A stretch of DNA of 64,000 bases. It comes from Siminovitchia acidinfaciens (GTDB lineage Bacteria > Bacillota > Bacilli > Bacillales > Bacillaceae_C). Under the pieces are notes generated by a model. The model was not told where the DNA came from. It saw only the letters and a program-made list of their open reading frames with translations, and searched no databases. Position 1 is the stretch's first letter. Every line of letters begins with the position of its first letter. Position numbers and translations under genes: made by a program. Below are positions 1 through 7,587 of the stretch, piece after piece. The stretch covers positions 310,001-374,000 of the forward strand of contig NZ_QYTV02000004.1 in the NCBI RefSeq assembly GCF_003605385.1, written 5' to 3'.

Positions 1-301
1 GTTTCCCTTCTTCCCTCGTCAACTCCTCAGCCAATGTATCAACGCTTTGCTCCATAATATCCGCCGCTTTGTTTAAAATGGCAGCCCGTTTGGACGGCGA
101 AGTCGCAGCCCATTCAGGAAAAGCTCTGGATGCTGCTTCAATCGCCTGGCGGACGTCTTCTTCATTGGATGCCTGAAAAATCCCTACAATTTCTTCCTTG
201 TTGGCCGGATTGATGCTAGAAAATGTTTGGCCGCTTTGGGATTCACTCCAGCTACCGTCTATCAAGTTTTTAAAAGTTTCAACCTTCGTAGTAGTCAGCA
301 A
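1..301 (-). CDS. Aldehyde dehydrogenase family protein (N-terminal part, cut by window edge)
   Basis: About 100 N-terminal residues of an NAD(P)-dependent aldehyde dehydrogenase are visible; the rest lies beyond base 1. The text has the family opening: a strand reading LIDGSWSESQSG, an INPANKEEIVG segment, a helix EEDVRQAIEAASRAFPEW, then SKRAAILNKAADIMEQ. It resembles the GbsA/YcbD-like group, but the catalytic Cys and Glu are outside the window, so the substrate cannot be judged. The start is a TTG at 301 preceded by AAAGGTG, with an in-frame stop two codons upstream. It lies about 200 bp downstream of the diiron oxidase gene on the same strand, separated by a long hairpin. It probably oxidises an aldehyde released by this locus (inference). 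Confidence 0.85.
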   Translation of the reverse strand, partial: MLTTTKVETFKNLIDGSWSESQSGQTFSSINPANKEEIVGIFQASNEEDVRQAIEAASRAFPEWAATSPSKRAAILNKAADIMEQSVDTLAEELTREEGK

Positions 302-387
302 CGTTTATCACCTTTTCATTGATATTTCCAATGGAGTGACCGCCCGCTCATAGATTGATAGACTTGGAAGTAGCCAGCGGTCATCTT

Positions 388-490
388 TTAAAAAAATCGG
401 ACCTGCGCCACGGGCAGAATTACTCTATCCTGCCAAACCATTGATGCTCTTATTTCCGGCCCGGGCTTGTTCGATTTTAAATCCGATTTT
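388..490 (-). terminator. Long hairpin with T-run between diiron oxidase and aldehyde dehydrogenase genes
   Basis: On the minus strand AAAATCGGA (490-482) can pair with TCCGATTTT (401-393), which runs into a T tract. The 80-base loop contains its own small hairpin, GGCAG paired with CTGCC. The fold can end or attenuate transcription from the oxidase gene into the dehydrogenase gene. No known riboswitch class was recognised. Confidence 0.45.
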
Positions 491-502
491 GCCAGTGCAT
501 TA

Positions 503-1231
503 TTAAGATTGGATCAATTCTCCAAGATCCTGTTCAATATATTCTCTCCACAAGCCATCCATATACATGCGGCGCATTTTCGCTCCAGTGCGAACAATTT
601 CGAGGCAGCGTTGCTGTAATTCAGGCGTGTCCGCGTGCTCAAGAACAATCTTGTATCCGCGCTCGCCATGAATTTCGTCAGATACGATGTGAAGATCGAA
701 GAATTCAATCTCTTCATCTGTAAATCCGTATTTTTCCCTCAATGCAGGTGTCTGTTTTCTATAGATGTCAGGAACTTGAGATTCAAGACCGACTACGAGT
801 GCAGCTGTTGCAACAACGAAGTTTTCACGGGCTGCTACTGCATAGCACCAGCTTTGAAGTCCTAGTGTTGTAATTGCCATATTGTCAGGATTAACAACTC
901 TTTCAGCAGATGAACCGCAAGCTTCTGCGAAACGGATCAACAGGTCTGTGTGGCGGTCGCCTGCAATTTCTTCTTCATACATATTTTGAAGCGTGAAGTC
1001 CTTTGCACTTAAAAACTTCTCATCCATCGGAGTATTATGGTAGATATACGCCAGGTAGTCAGCAAACGGCCCAACATAGTGATAATGGTTTTCGGCCCAT
1101 CTCGCGAAGTGTTTTCTTTCAAGCTTTCCTTCTGCCCAAGCTACAGTAAAGGGAGCCTTTTGGCTGTGATTTCCTGCGATTGCAATCTCCAATTCTTTAC
1201 GAAAGTCCTCTTTTGATAATAGTTCTGCCAT
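503..1231 (-). CDS. PqqC/TenA-like heme-oxygenase-fold diiron oxidase (iron-containing redox enzyme family)
   Basis: This 242-residue all-helical protein belongs to the TENA/THI-4-PqqC superfamily. The spacing of acidic and histidine residues matches the diiron branch (HDO) represented by Chlamydia CADD: E87, H94, E150, H181, D185 and H188, in the segments MYEEEIAGDRH, VVGLESQVPD and FFDLHIVSDEIHGERG. HDO enzymes activate O2 at two irons for C-C cleavage, desaturation or N-oxygenation, so this is probably an oxidase acting on a small molecule. The start is an ATG behind GGAGGAAAATAACA. An operator palindrome lies 36 bp upstream. The gene follows the ferredoxin and creatininase genes, and the ferredoxin is a plausible electron donor (inference). 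The substrate is unknown. Confidence 0.8.
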   Translation of the reverse strand: MAELLSKEDFRKELEIAIAGNHSQKAPFTVAWAEGKLERKHFARWAENHYHYVGPFADYLAYIYHNTPMDEKFLSAKDFTLQNMYEEEIAGDRHTDLLIRFAEACGSSAERVVNPDNMAITTLGLQSWCYAVAARENFVVATAALVVGLESQVPDIYRKQTPALREKYGFTDEEIEFFDLHIVSDEIHGERGYKIVLEHADTPELQQRCLEIVRTGAKMRRMYMDGLWREYIEQDLGELIQS

Positions 1232-1266
1232 TGTTATTTTCCTCCTCGAATATTGTATTTGATATT

Positions 1267-1276
1267 TTGTATACCA
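1267..1276. promoter_or_regulatory. GntR-type operator copy 1 (upstream of diiron oxidase)
   Basis: TTGTATACCA is one copy of the palindrome TTGGTATACMA found upstream of several genes in this locus. The flanking sequence (ACTTAAA before TGGTATACAAAA on the minus strand) is shared with the copy at 7205. It probably binds the GntR regulator encoded at 7588-8268. Confidence 0.6.
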
Positions 1277-1385
1277 TTTAAGTTAAAAAATAAAGTGGAG
1301 TTTTGTCCGTTTTTAACTCAATGGGAATTCCTAGATTCATATAGTAAAACTTAGCTTTTAAAGGTGTTAAAAATTGAGGTTGGTG

Positions 1386-2153
1386 TCATAGTATTTTGGA
1401 ATCTTCTTTTATTAATTTCATCATTTCACTTGAGAGATTATCAAGCGCTTCTTCGACGATTTGCCTGCCAATTTCGAAATCAGCTTTTGTAGCATCTCCG
1501 ATGCAGCCATTTTTGGTCATTTCTTCATACCGATAGAAACCTTTTAGTGCCTTTCCCGGTCTAAGTTGGGTCCATCTTCCCGGCTCCTGTATGTCCCCTC
1601 TTTGCAGTTTGTCTGCACGAATGAGCTCTGGGGCCAAGTAGAGCGCTTCAGAAATTTCCCTTTCACAGCTGTGCCCGAACAATGTTGAATGAACGTTTTC
1701 AGCTATTGCATTTTTTGCCGAAGCGGTCGTTTTCGCATAATACACTTCGACATTCATTTCTTCGGTAATCATGTTCATTGCCACATCCAGGGTTGACTGA
1801 TTGCCGCCATGGGAATTTAAAAATAGAAATCGCTCAATGCCATGATGCTTCAATGACGAAACTATATCCTTCAGCAGCATGATTAATGTTGTAGGTTTCA
1901 GCGAAATCGTTCCCGGAAAATTCAAGTGATGGGTGGAAACGCCCATGTTGACTGTCGGTGTAATGATGGCGTATGGATATAATCTCTCTCCTAGTTTGAC
2001 GGCCATCCTTTCTGCCAAAACCGCATCGCAGCTTTCTACCATATGAGGGCCGTGCTGCTCATGCGCTCCAACGGGAATGATCGCCAGCCTTACTTGCTTT
2101 AATGATGCTTCCACTTCTTCCCATGTCATCTTCGTCAGTTCATAACAATTCAT
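1386..2153 (-). CDS. Creatininase-family amidohydrolase
   Basis: This 255-residue protein shows the binuclear-metal site of the creatininase family (creatinine amidohydrolase, ArfB, MftE): PVGAHEQHGPH with E32 and H34, D43 in ESCDAV, H116 in NSHGGN, and the E165 region GHSCEREIS, which replaces the usual HAGE..TS. The length is normal. Members hydrolyse cyclic or linear C-N bonds in creatinine, formamidopyrimidines or peptides. The start is an ATG behind AAGGTGAAGCTAA. It lies 77 bp downstream of the ferredoxin gene and probably shares its transcript, with the diiron oxidase gene next. The context suggests it opens an amide bond of the locus's unknown substrate (inference). Confidence 0.85.
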   Translation of the reverse strand: MNCYELTKMTWEEVEASLKQVRLAIIPVGAHEQHGPHMVESCDAVLAERMAVKLGERLYPYAIITPTVNMGVSTHHLNFPGTISLKPTTLIMLLKDIVSSLKHHGIERFLFLNSHGGNQSTLDVAMNMITEEMNVEVYYAKTTASAKNAIAENVHSTLFGHSCEREISEALYLAPELIRADKLQRGDIQEPGRWTQLRPGKALKGFYRYEEMTKNGCIGDATKADFEIGRQIVEEALDNLSSEMMKLIKEDSKIL

Positions 2154-2230
2154 TTAGCTTCACCTTCTGCGCCATTGTCACCGCTTTCAATTAACCGTGA
2201 TGCTTTACGCTCCACTGACCGCCGCCACTA

Positions 2231-2563
2231 CTATGTTGTTAAAGTAGTCTTGCGCTTCTTTGGAGGCTTTACGGTAATGTTTTCCTGAGAGATTTCGATA
2301 TCTTCCTTGATATATAACTGGCAAGTGAGCCGGTATCCTTCATCGAGCTTATCTCCAAGCATGTTCTTTTCTTTCCAGTTTGGCGTATCCAACCCTTCTG
2401 CCCCGTTAATTACCCTGCAAGTACATCTGGTGCACTTTCCCATGCCGCACCCATACTTCAATTTCGGAAACTCCTTGATTCCTGCCATGACTACCAGGTT
2501 GGCATTTTCTTTCACTTCCTGCTCTATAATCGTCCCCTCCACATGAAGTGTCACTTTTGGCAT
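2231..2563 (-). CDS. 2Fe-2S ferredoxin
   Basis: This 110-residue protein has a plant/adrenodoxin-type 2Fe-2S domain with ligands C39, C44, C47 and C81 (pattern C-x4-C-x2-C then C in LTCQLY); C49 is an extra cysteine. The start is the ATG at 2563, ten bases after GGAGG. An ATG at 2572 is too close to that site. The C-terminus is basic (PPKKRKT). It heads a minus-strand unit with the creatininase, and an operator palindrome lies about 45 bp upstream. It probably supplies electrons to the diiron oxidase at 503-1231. No ferredoxin reductase gene is visible in the window, so a housekeeping reductase would be needed. Confidence 0.9.
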   Translation of the reverse strand: MPKVTLHVEGTIIEQEVKENANLVVMAGIKEFPKLKYGCGMGKCTRCTCRVINGAEGLDTPNWKEKNMLGDKLDEGYRLTCQLYIKEDIEISQENITVKPPKKRKTTLTT

Positions 2564-2607
2564 TTTAAGCATCCCTCCTTTTTTCGGAAATCTTTAACTT
2601 GGGTATA

Positions 2608-2617
2608 TTGTATACCA
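2608..2617. promoter_or_regulatory. GntR-type operator copy 2 (upstream of ferredoxin)
   Basis: TTGTATACCA, embedded in the longer inverted arrangement CTTGGTATACAATATACCCAAG-like sequence on the minus strand, is placed to control the ferredoxin-creatininase unit. Confidence 0.6.
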
Positions 2618-2816
2618 AGACATTTGGAAAGGCAAGTGATTTTTTAAAAAACTCTAACACTTGGGAATTATCAATTCAAATGAGCTATTGACTACTATAC
2701 TACTTACAAGGCTTTGCAGTGTCAAGTCTGTTATCTGAATTATTCCATTTAATTAAAATGTTCAAAACATAGTGTTGAATAATTGTAAAGCTTGGTATAA
2801 ACTACTAGTAAGTATT

Positions 2817-2826
2817 TGGTATACAA
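2817..2826. promoter_or_regulatory. GntR-type operator copy 3 (upstream of the 110-residue gene)
   Basis: TGGTATACAA is the reverse complement of copies 1 and 2. It lies about 95 bp upstream of the gene at 2919. A half-site TTGGTATAA lies 25 bp further upstream. Copies 2 and 3 sit about 200 bp apart between divergent genes. Confidence 0.6.
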
Positions 2827-2881
2827 TGTTCCAAGCAAGGAGGTGCGACCAAGCTTCCTGTCACTGTAGTATTTGTATTTT

Positions 2882-2895
2882 GGTAAGCGATTACA
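2882..2895 (-). promoter_or_regulatory. Candidate cre site
   Basis: Read on the minus strand, TGTAATCGCTTACC matches the CcpA consensus TGWAANCGNTNWCA except at the last base. It lies between the operator and the ribosome binding site of the gene at 2919, which would allow carbon catabolite repression. Confidence 0.45.
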
Positions 2896-2918
2896 AAAAA
2901 TTAGAGGAGTGTTTTAAA

Positions 2919-3251
2919 ATGGGCAAGTATATTTTATTGACGAACAAGGAGACTTTCCAAACGGATCTGAGCAACGATGGACTGGAGATTGTGGAAACAT
3001 ACAACTTCTATTTTTTTGAAAAGCTGCGGGCAAAGTATTCAATTGCCAAAGTAGTGGATGAAAACGCCAGAATAAAAATGTCAGAGGAATATGAAGGAAA
3101 GGAATATGTGAACCATATTCGTGTCAAGTTCTTCGAGCGCTTCGAAACAATTGAAGAGGTCCGTGAAGAGTTATATGAAATTGTCGACCGCGATGAAACA
3201 GATCCATCCGCCAATTCAAGGCTGGTCAAACTGGAGAGCGCTTCAGCTTAA
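2919..3251 (+). CDS. Conserved-looking 110-residue protein, function unknown
   Basis: I do not recognise this family. The start is the ATG at 2919 behind TTAGAGGAGTG. A longer in-frame reading to 2772 would run through the operator and is unlikely. The protein has no signal peptide or membrane segment. It is rich in charged and aromatic residues, for example TYNFYFFEKLRAKYSIAKV and HIRVKFFERF, and its acidic C-terminus suggests a small alpha/beta protein. It is transcribed divergently from the ferredoxin gene and shares the locus operator and a cre site. A role as a partner protein or small subunit of the oxidase system is possible but not shown. Confidence 0.75.
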   Translation: MGKYILLTNKETFQTDLSNDGLEIVETYNFYFFEKLRAKYSIAKVVDENARIKMSEEYEGKEYVNHIRVKFFERFETIEEVREELYEIVDRDETDPSANSRLVKLESASA

Positions 3252-3279
3252 GAGCAAATGCGCAAGTGCCTGTTCATTG

Positions 3280-3720
3280 ACGTACAGACTGAGCTGAAAT
3301 ATGGAAGGCGGCCGTTTAGGGGCGACAAGCGCTGGAGGGCAAGTCAGTGAAGTCGTTCTTTGACTTCATTGGATTGACCGAAGCGACCTCGAGCCCCTGC
3401 CGTCTGCAACTAGACAAGAGTGACTCCAACGAGATAAAGGAAACACGGCGATGAAGGCCGCCTCAGAACGCGACATCCTGTCGCTTCGCTTGCACTAGCA
3501 CTTCCTGTGCGTCGGTGGCACTAGGACGTCCTGTCCGACGGAGCCGATGTTGACTTATCGTAGGCAAGCTGCATCTTCGAGAAACTCCCTGCGCTTTGCG
3601 ACGAGCTGAACAAGGCATCTTCGAATCAACTATGGCGCAGGAGCACCAGAGGCGCGAAGTCTGCTAGTCGATAGGCGCTGGAGCTGGACGTAGCATAATT
3701 CGATTAACAAGTTAGCTATA
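3280..3720. repeat. Long intergenic repeat, copy L1
   Basis: This non-coding stretch shares several blocks with the inverted copy at 16670-16915. The best block is GCTTTGCGACGAGCTGAACA followed by AAGGC, then CTATGGCGCAGGAGCAC, at 3591-3646. Others are GGGGCGACAAGC near 3321 and the end block GGCGCTGGAGCTGGACGTA near 3680. It also contains short internal repeats such as GCGACATCCTGTCGC and GGACGTCCTGTCC. It looks like a dispersed intergenic element. No coding capacity was found. Confidence 0.6.
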
Positions 3721-3752
3721 GACATGGAATTTCGGTTTACTAAACGATGAAT

Positions 3753-3792
3753 AAAGCGATCCCCTCCTAAATTAGGAAGGGATCGCTTTTTC
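3753..3792. terminator. Bidirectional terminator
   Basis: AAAGCGATCCC and GGGATCGCTTTTT form a strong stem with inner CTCCTAA/TTAGGAAG pairing and T tracts on both strands. On the minus strand it closes the small gene at 3800-3886. Confidence 0.85.
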
Positions 3793-3799
3793 TTTTGAT

Positions 3800-3886
3800 T
3801 TAAAATTTGATCATTCTTCTCAGCCGAGCAAGTTTCCTATCCGCCTTTTCCTGCGCTTTGCCAAAGCCGAATAAATATTTCATCAT
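3800..3886 (-). CDS. Basic 28-residue small protein
   Basis: A short reading frame begins MMKYLFGFGKAQEKADRK and ends in LRRMIKF; it is strongly basic and probably one amphipathic helix. The case for a gene rests on its surroundings. There is a TATAAT -10 box at 3925-3920, a GGGAGAG ribosome site about nine bases before the ATG, a locus operator over the -35 region, and a terminator immediately after the stop codon. It is divergent from the transporter at 4092. Longer in-frame readings to 3994 would cover the promoter and were not used. Function unknown. Confidence 0.45.
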   Translation of the reverse strand: MMKYLFGFGKAQEKADRKLARLRRMIKF

Positions 3887-3919
3887 ATAGCAGCTCTCCC
3901 TCACGTGATTGTTATCTAT

Positions 3920-3973
3920 ATTATAACCGAACTTTCCATTTTGGTATACCAAATACCAAAAATAATGTATAAT
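3920..3973. promoter_or_regulatory. Divergent promoter pair sharing one operator palindrome
   Basis: A perfect palindrome TTGGTATACCAA at 3941-3952 sits between two outward TATAAT boxes, at 3925-3920 for the minus strand and 3968-3973 for the plus strand. Each -10 box lies 17 bp from the palindrome hexamer TATACC. The arrangement is therefore nearly symmetrical, and one bound dimer should control both the 28-residue gene and the transporter. Confidence 0.65.
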
Positions 3974-4091
3974 ATATGCAATCAATAGTCGCATATTTCA
4001 TGAAATTGACAAAATTGTATGCCAAGTCATGAATTCTTTCTTGAAAACAAACGGAACACGGTTCATATTCTATTTATAAGGAGGCTGCTTG

Positions 4092-5462
4092 ATGTTAAAT
4101 TTATTGTTCCTCATTGTATTATTTTTGTATTTTCTTTCTATCCTGGTTCCATCTCTTGGGCTGTCCGGATGGATATCAGTCCTTTGCATGATCATAGTCC
4201 TTTGTACATTTTTTAAAACATCAAGGTTTGTCCAGGTGTTAGGGAGTATATTTCTGACAGCGGGGGCATTCCTGCTTTGGAACACAGGGGTACACTGGAC
4301 TCAATACATCTTATCCTTCGGTCCGATGCTGGATTTGCTGATGATGTTTACATTAATCCCTATTCTGGGAATTCCTATCACTCTGGGCAGGTACAGTGTA
4401 GACATTCAAGGAATTTTACATAATAAAATTAAGACTAATAGACATTTATATATGCTGACATCGGGGATTTCCTACTTTTTCAGCATCTTTATGAATTTGG
4501 CAACTTTGCCAATGACCTATTATTCTATCAAGCCAGCGTTGGAGGGGTTTCCAGTCCAGCATTCGGAACGGTTCATGAGCCGGGCAATCACTAGGGGATT
4601 TGCGATGCCGCTCATCTGGGCTCCAGTGACTCCGATTGTCGGGATTGTCATCGGCGTAACCGGCGTCAGTTGGGTATCCATCCTCCCTTATGTTGTGCCG
4701 CTTAGCATATTCGGATTGATACTTGACTGGTATTTAGGCTCACGGATTTCGAAGAAGCGAATACAATCTACTCATGCCATGGACGAGATGGCTGCCACAT
4801 CGGAAAAAGAACCGAGCAACCCTAAGAGGATTTTTCAAATATTGCTCGCTATTATCTTTTTTATTGTATTCGTATCTGTAGGGGAAACATTTCTTCCTTA
4901 CTCATTTTTAACACTTGTTTCACTTTTGGTCATTCCATTCTCATTTGCATGGTCCCTATTATTAAAAAAAGGAAAAGAATTTGGAGGAGCGTTCCGAAAA
5001 CATTTTCAATCCTTCTCCAATAATATGAGAGATCAATTTTTCTTATTTTTATCAGCAGGTTTCTTTATCTCAACGATAAAAATATCACACAGCAACGAAT
5101 TGGTGAATGTCTGGATAGTCAATTTGATCGGGGCGATCGGTACGAATTTCTTTTTAATGCTGCTGCCGCTTATTCCATTAGCTTTTGCATTTCTTGGATT
5201 TCACCCAGCTGTCACACTGGCATTGATGGCAGAGACCTTAAATCCGGACATTACACACATATCCGCTCATATACTGACTGTCGCCATGCTTTCCGGTGCA
5301 GCGTCGGCATTTTTGATTGGTCCTTACAATGCAACCATCGGCCTTATGTCCAATATTGTCAAACAAAGTTCCTATAAAGTGTCCAACTGGAATATGCCGT
5401 TTACCGGCATATACATCGTATGTACGATTATTTATCTGTTATCGCTGCAATGGCTGACCTAG
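4092..5462 (+). CDS. Multi-pass membrane protein, probable transporter
   Basis: This 456-residue, very hydrophobic protein has roughly 11-12 membrane segments in two halves joined by a polar loop near residues 215-250 (KKRIQSTHAMDEM...). There is no signal peptide cleavage site. The start is the ATG at 4092 behind AAGGAGG. I cannot assign a family with confidence; the layout resembles the ion-transporter superfamily of carboxylate carriers. It is controlled by the divergent operator at 3941-3952, so it probably imports or exports the substrate of this locus. A GGTCTGACCCC-type hairpin follows the stop codon. Confidence 0.75.
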   Translation: MLNLLFLIVLFLYFLSILVPSLGLSGWISVLCMIIVLCTFFKTSRFVQVLGSIFLTAGAFLLWNTGVHWTQYILSFGPMLDLLMMFTLIPILGIPITLGRYSVDIQGILHNKIKTNRHLYMLTSGISYFFSIFMNLATLPMTYYSIKPALEGFPVQHSERFMSRAITRGFAMPLIWAPVTPIVGIVIGVTGVSWVSILPYVVPLSIFGLILDWYLGSRISKKRIQSTHAMDEMAATSEKEPSNPKRIFQILLAIIFFIVFVSVGETFLPYSFLTLVSLLVIPFSFAWSLLLKKGKEFGGAFRKHFQSFSNNMRDQFFLFLSAGFFISTIKISHSNELVNVWIVNLIGAIGTNFFLMLLPLIPLAFAFLGFHPAVTLALMAETLNPDITHISAHILTVAMLSGAASAFLIGPYNATIGLMSNIVKQSSYKVSNWNMPFTGIYIVCTIIYLLSLQWLT

Positions 5463-5475
5463 AAAAAGGAGGAAA

Positions 5476-5528
5476 AGGGGCCTGACCCCCGGCACATTAA
5501 GGCGCTAATGTGCCGGGGATCAGGCCCT
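5476..5528. repeat. GGTCTGACCCC hairpin element R1 / terminator
   Basis: GGGCCTGACCCCCGGCACATTA pairs almost fully with TAATGTGCCGG followed by GATCAGGCCC. It lies between convergent genes and can end both transcripts. It is one of six related elements in the window. Confidence 0.75.
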
Positions 5529-5593
5529 AACAAAAAAAGATGCCTTTCCATATATTGGGATTCAGGCATCCAAAAACAGTACATAATATATTT

Positions 5594-7042
5594 TTACCAA
5601 ATGATTATGGCGACGGTTGTAGCAGCCAACAGGCTGACCATGACTGGGATGAAGTTTCTGCGCGCCAATTCGATTGGCGATATTTTTAAGAATCCGGCAA
5701 CTGCCACCAAGGAAGACCAGGCAATGATTGTTCCTCCACCTGTCCAAATGGCTCCCATCTGGCCAATAGCCGCCATGGTTGATGCATCGATGTTAGCACC
5801 CGAAGCCAAAGCACCTGATAGAGCACCTGTTAATGGAAGGCCTGAAAAACCTGAACCATCCAAACCTGTGATGATTCCGATCAGCAAGATGCCGTACCCT
5901 GCAAAAACTGGATTTTGCGGTATGTAGACTTGTCCGGCCTGGATTGCATCAAACAGGAAGGCAGGTGTTGCAGCATCTTCCCCAAGTGACAGAATCGCTG
6001 GTGTGAAGTCACTGCTTCCCATGAAGAAAAATCCGGCAATCGGTATGACTGGAGCCATTGCCTTAAATGCAAAGACAAAGCCATCGGTTAGATGTTCACT
6101 GATTTGATCAAGGGCCTGTATGCGGTTTAATGCGATTGTTGCTAACACCAACAGAATTGTTGCCACACCACCGACAAATGCAGCGCCATCTGTACCTTCA
6201 AAGCCGGAGCCTCCGGATATTTTGAATTGGAACATATAAATCATGACAGCAAGCATGGATAGGGGGACGATGAGTGCAAATGCTTTTCCCCATCTCTCTT
6301 TTCTTTGGACGATTTCTGCATCCTCTTCAACTGTAGCAGCGAGTTCTCCTACTTCTTCGAAAAAGCTCTCCTGCATTTTCATGTCTTCCTCAGATGTAGC
6401 ACTTTTCTTTGACATCGCTTTTCTTGCCGAAAAATAAACGATGGATAAAGCACTGAATCCGGTAATCAAAGATAGAACCATCAGTTTGTCTGTAATCAGC
6501 GCCTTGTCTATACCTGCGGCACTTGCACTGATAACGGGTGCTACCTGGATGATATAGTCCGAAGACAAAGCCATCCCCTGGCCTGATATGACAACAACCA
6601 TGGCGGCGACCATGACAGGAACACCAGCACGGACTGCTGCAGGTACCAATAAAGCACAAATGAGCGGGACCGCGGGAGTCGGCCAGAAAAAGAGCGAAAT
6701 GACGTAAGTAGTTGCAAATAAAATGATAAAAGAAACATGGCCGTTAACCATCACCTTTTGGAGTGGCTTGATCAATTTCTGATCGGCTCCAAGTCCTTTC
6801 AACGCATTCAGCAAAGCAATCATAAGAGAGATGATCAGAAATATGCTGAAAAGTTCTTTGGCTGCGACAAGGTTAGCATTAAACACAGCTTGAAATCCGC
6901 TGACGATATTACCTTTGTACACGGCTGCCACAAGAAATGTTCCAATGATGATCGGCAATACAACGCCTCGTCGGAAAAGCATAGTAGCGATTACAACAAC
7001 TGTTACAAGCAAATAGAGCCAATGCGCTAAGGTCATTTCCAT
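5594..7042 (-). CDS. Integral membrane transporter (CitMHS/ion-transporter-like)
   Basis: This 482-residue protein has about 12 membrane segments and a long charged cytoplasmic loop near residues 205-245 (KKSATSEEDMKMQ...EEDAEIV). Two glycine/proline-rich re-entrant-like stretches, PTPAVPLICALLVPAA and DGSGFSGLPLTGALSG, fall in equivalent halves, as in the ion-transporter superfamily. The start is the ATG at 7042 behind GGGGGG. An operator copy lies about 163 bp upstream, with a cre-like site between. It is probably an organic-acid or similar solute carrier for the locus; the specific substrate is unknown. Confidence 0.8.
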   Translation of the reverse strand: MEMTLAHWLYLLVTVVVIATMLFRRGVVLPIIIGTFLVAAVYKGNIVSGFQAVFNANLVAAKELFSIFLIISLMIALLNALKGLGADQKLIKPLQKVMVNGHVSFIILFATTYVISLFFWPTPAVPLICALLVPAAVRAGVPVMVAAMVVVISGQGMALSSDYIIQVAPVISASAAGIDKALITDKLMVLSLITGFSALSIVYFSARKAMSKKSATSEEDMKMQESFFEEVGELAATVEEDAEIVQRKERWGKAFALIVPLSMLAVMIYMFQFKISGGSGFEGTDGAAFVGGVATILLVLATIALNRIQALDQISEHLTDGFVFAFKAMAPVIPIAGFFFMGSSDFTPAILSLGEDAATPAFLFDAIQAGQVYIPQNPVFAGYGILLIGIITGLDGSGFSGLPLTGALSGALASGANIDASTMAAIGQMGAIWTGGGTIIAWSSLVAVAGFLKISPIELARRNFIPVMVSLLAATTVAIIIW

Positions 7043-7129
7043 GAATTTTATCCCCCCAACTGTGTTTTTATCAAAAAGTCCTTACTGGGTAACTTCAGTC
7101 GTTCTTGCTTTACATCTCCCCCCTTCTAT

Positions 7130-7143
7130 TGAAAGCGCTTTAT
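7130..7143 (-). promoter_or_regulatory. Candidate cre site
   Basis: TGAAAGCGCTTTAT is close to the CcpA consensus and partly palindromic. It lies between the operator at 7205 and the transporter start. Confidence 0.35.
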
Positions 7144-7204
7144 TAAAGTGGCAAAAACTTACCGCCTTAGTATTGGCGGCATAAAAAATATTCCATTTTG
7201 TGTT

Positions 7205-7214
7205 TTGTATACCA
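7205..7214. promoter_or_regulatory. GntR-type operator copy 5 (upstream of transporter)
   Basis: TTGTATACCA has the same flanks as copy 1 (minus strand ACTTAAAGTGGTATACAAAA). It precedes the transporter at 5594-7042. The roughly 290 bp between here and the regulator terminator shows no gene. Confidence 0.6.
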
Positions 7215-7546
7215 CTTTAAGTAATTGAAAGATCACCATAATGGTTATTAATATAACATCGTATTTCTCTCAAGTCAAATGATTTTGAAAATTCCTTTTG
7301 GTGTGAATTGAATATCTAATGGTGATAAAATAACGTCTGCAGGGAATTTCGGCAAGACAAGTTTGAGCTTTTCTTTAAGTCAAAAATAAATCAGCAATGA
7401 ACATAGCAATGTAACTAAGAGCTTAACACAGGATATCGTGACTGGCATCTAAGTGCAAAGCGAAAAGAGAATTTTGCGGCATGCTTAATCAGTGTGAGTG
7501 ATCTTATTTTTCGGTAGACGACTCCACAGATCGAATAAGAAAATGG

Positions 7547-7584
7547 AAAAAGGGGTTTGGCTCCTTTATTGGGCCTGCCCCTTT
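7547..7584 (-). terminator. Terminator of the GntR regulator gene
   Basis: On the minus strand AAAGGGGCAGGCC can pair with the GGAGCC and CCCCTTTTT region just after the regulator's stop codon. The stem ends in a T run. Confidence 0.65.
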
Positions 7585-7587
7585 ATT

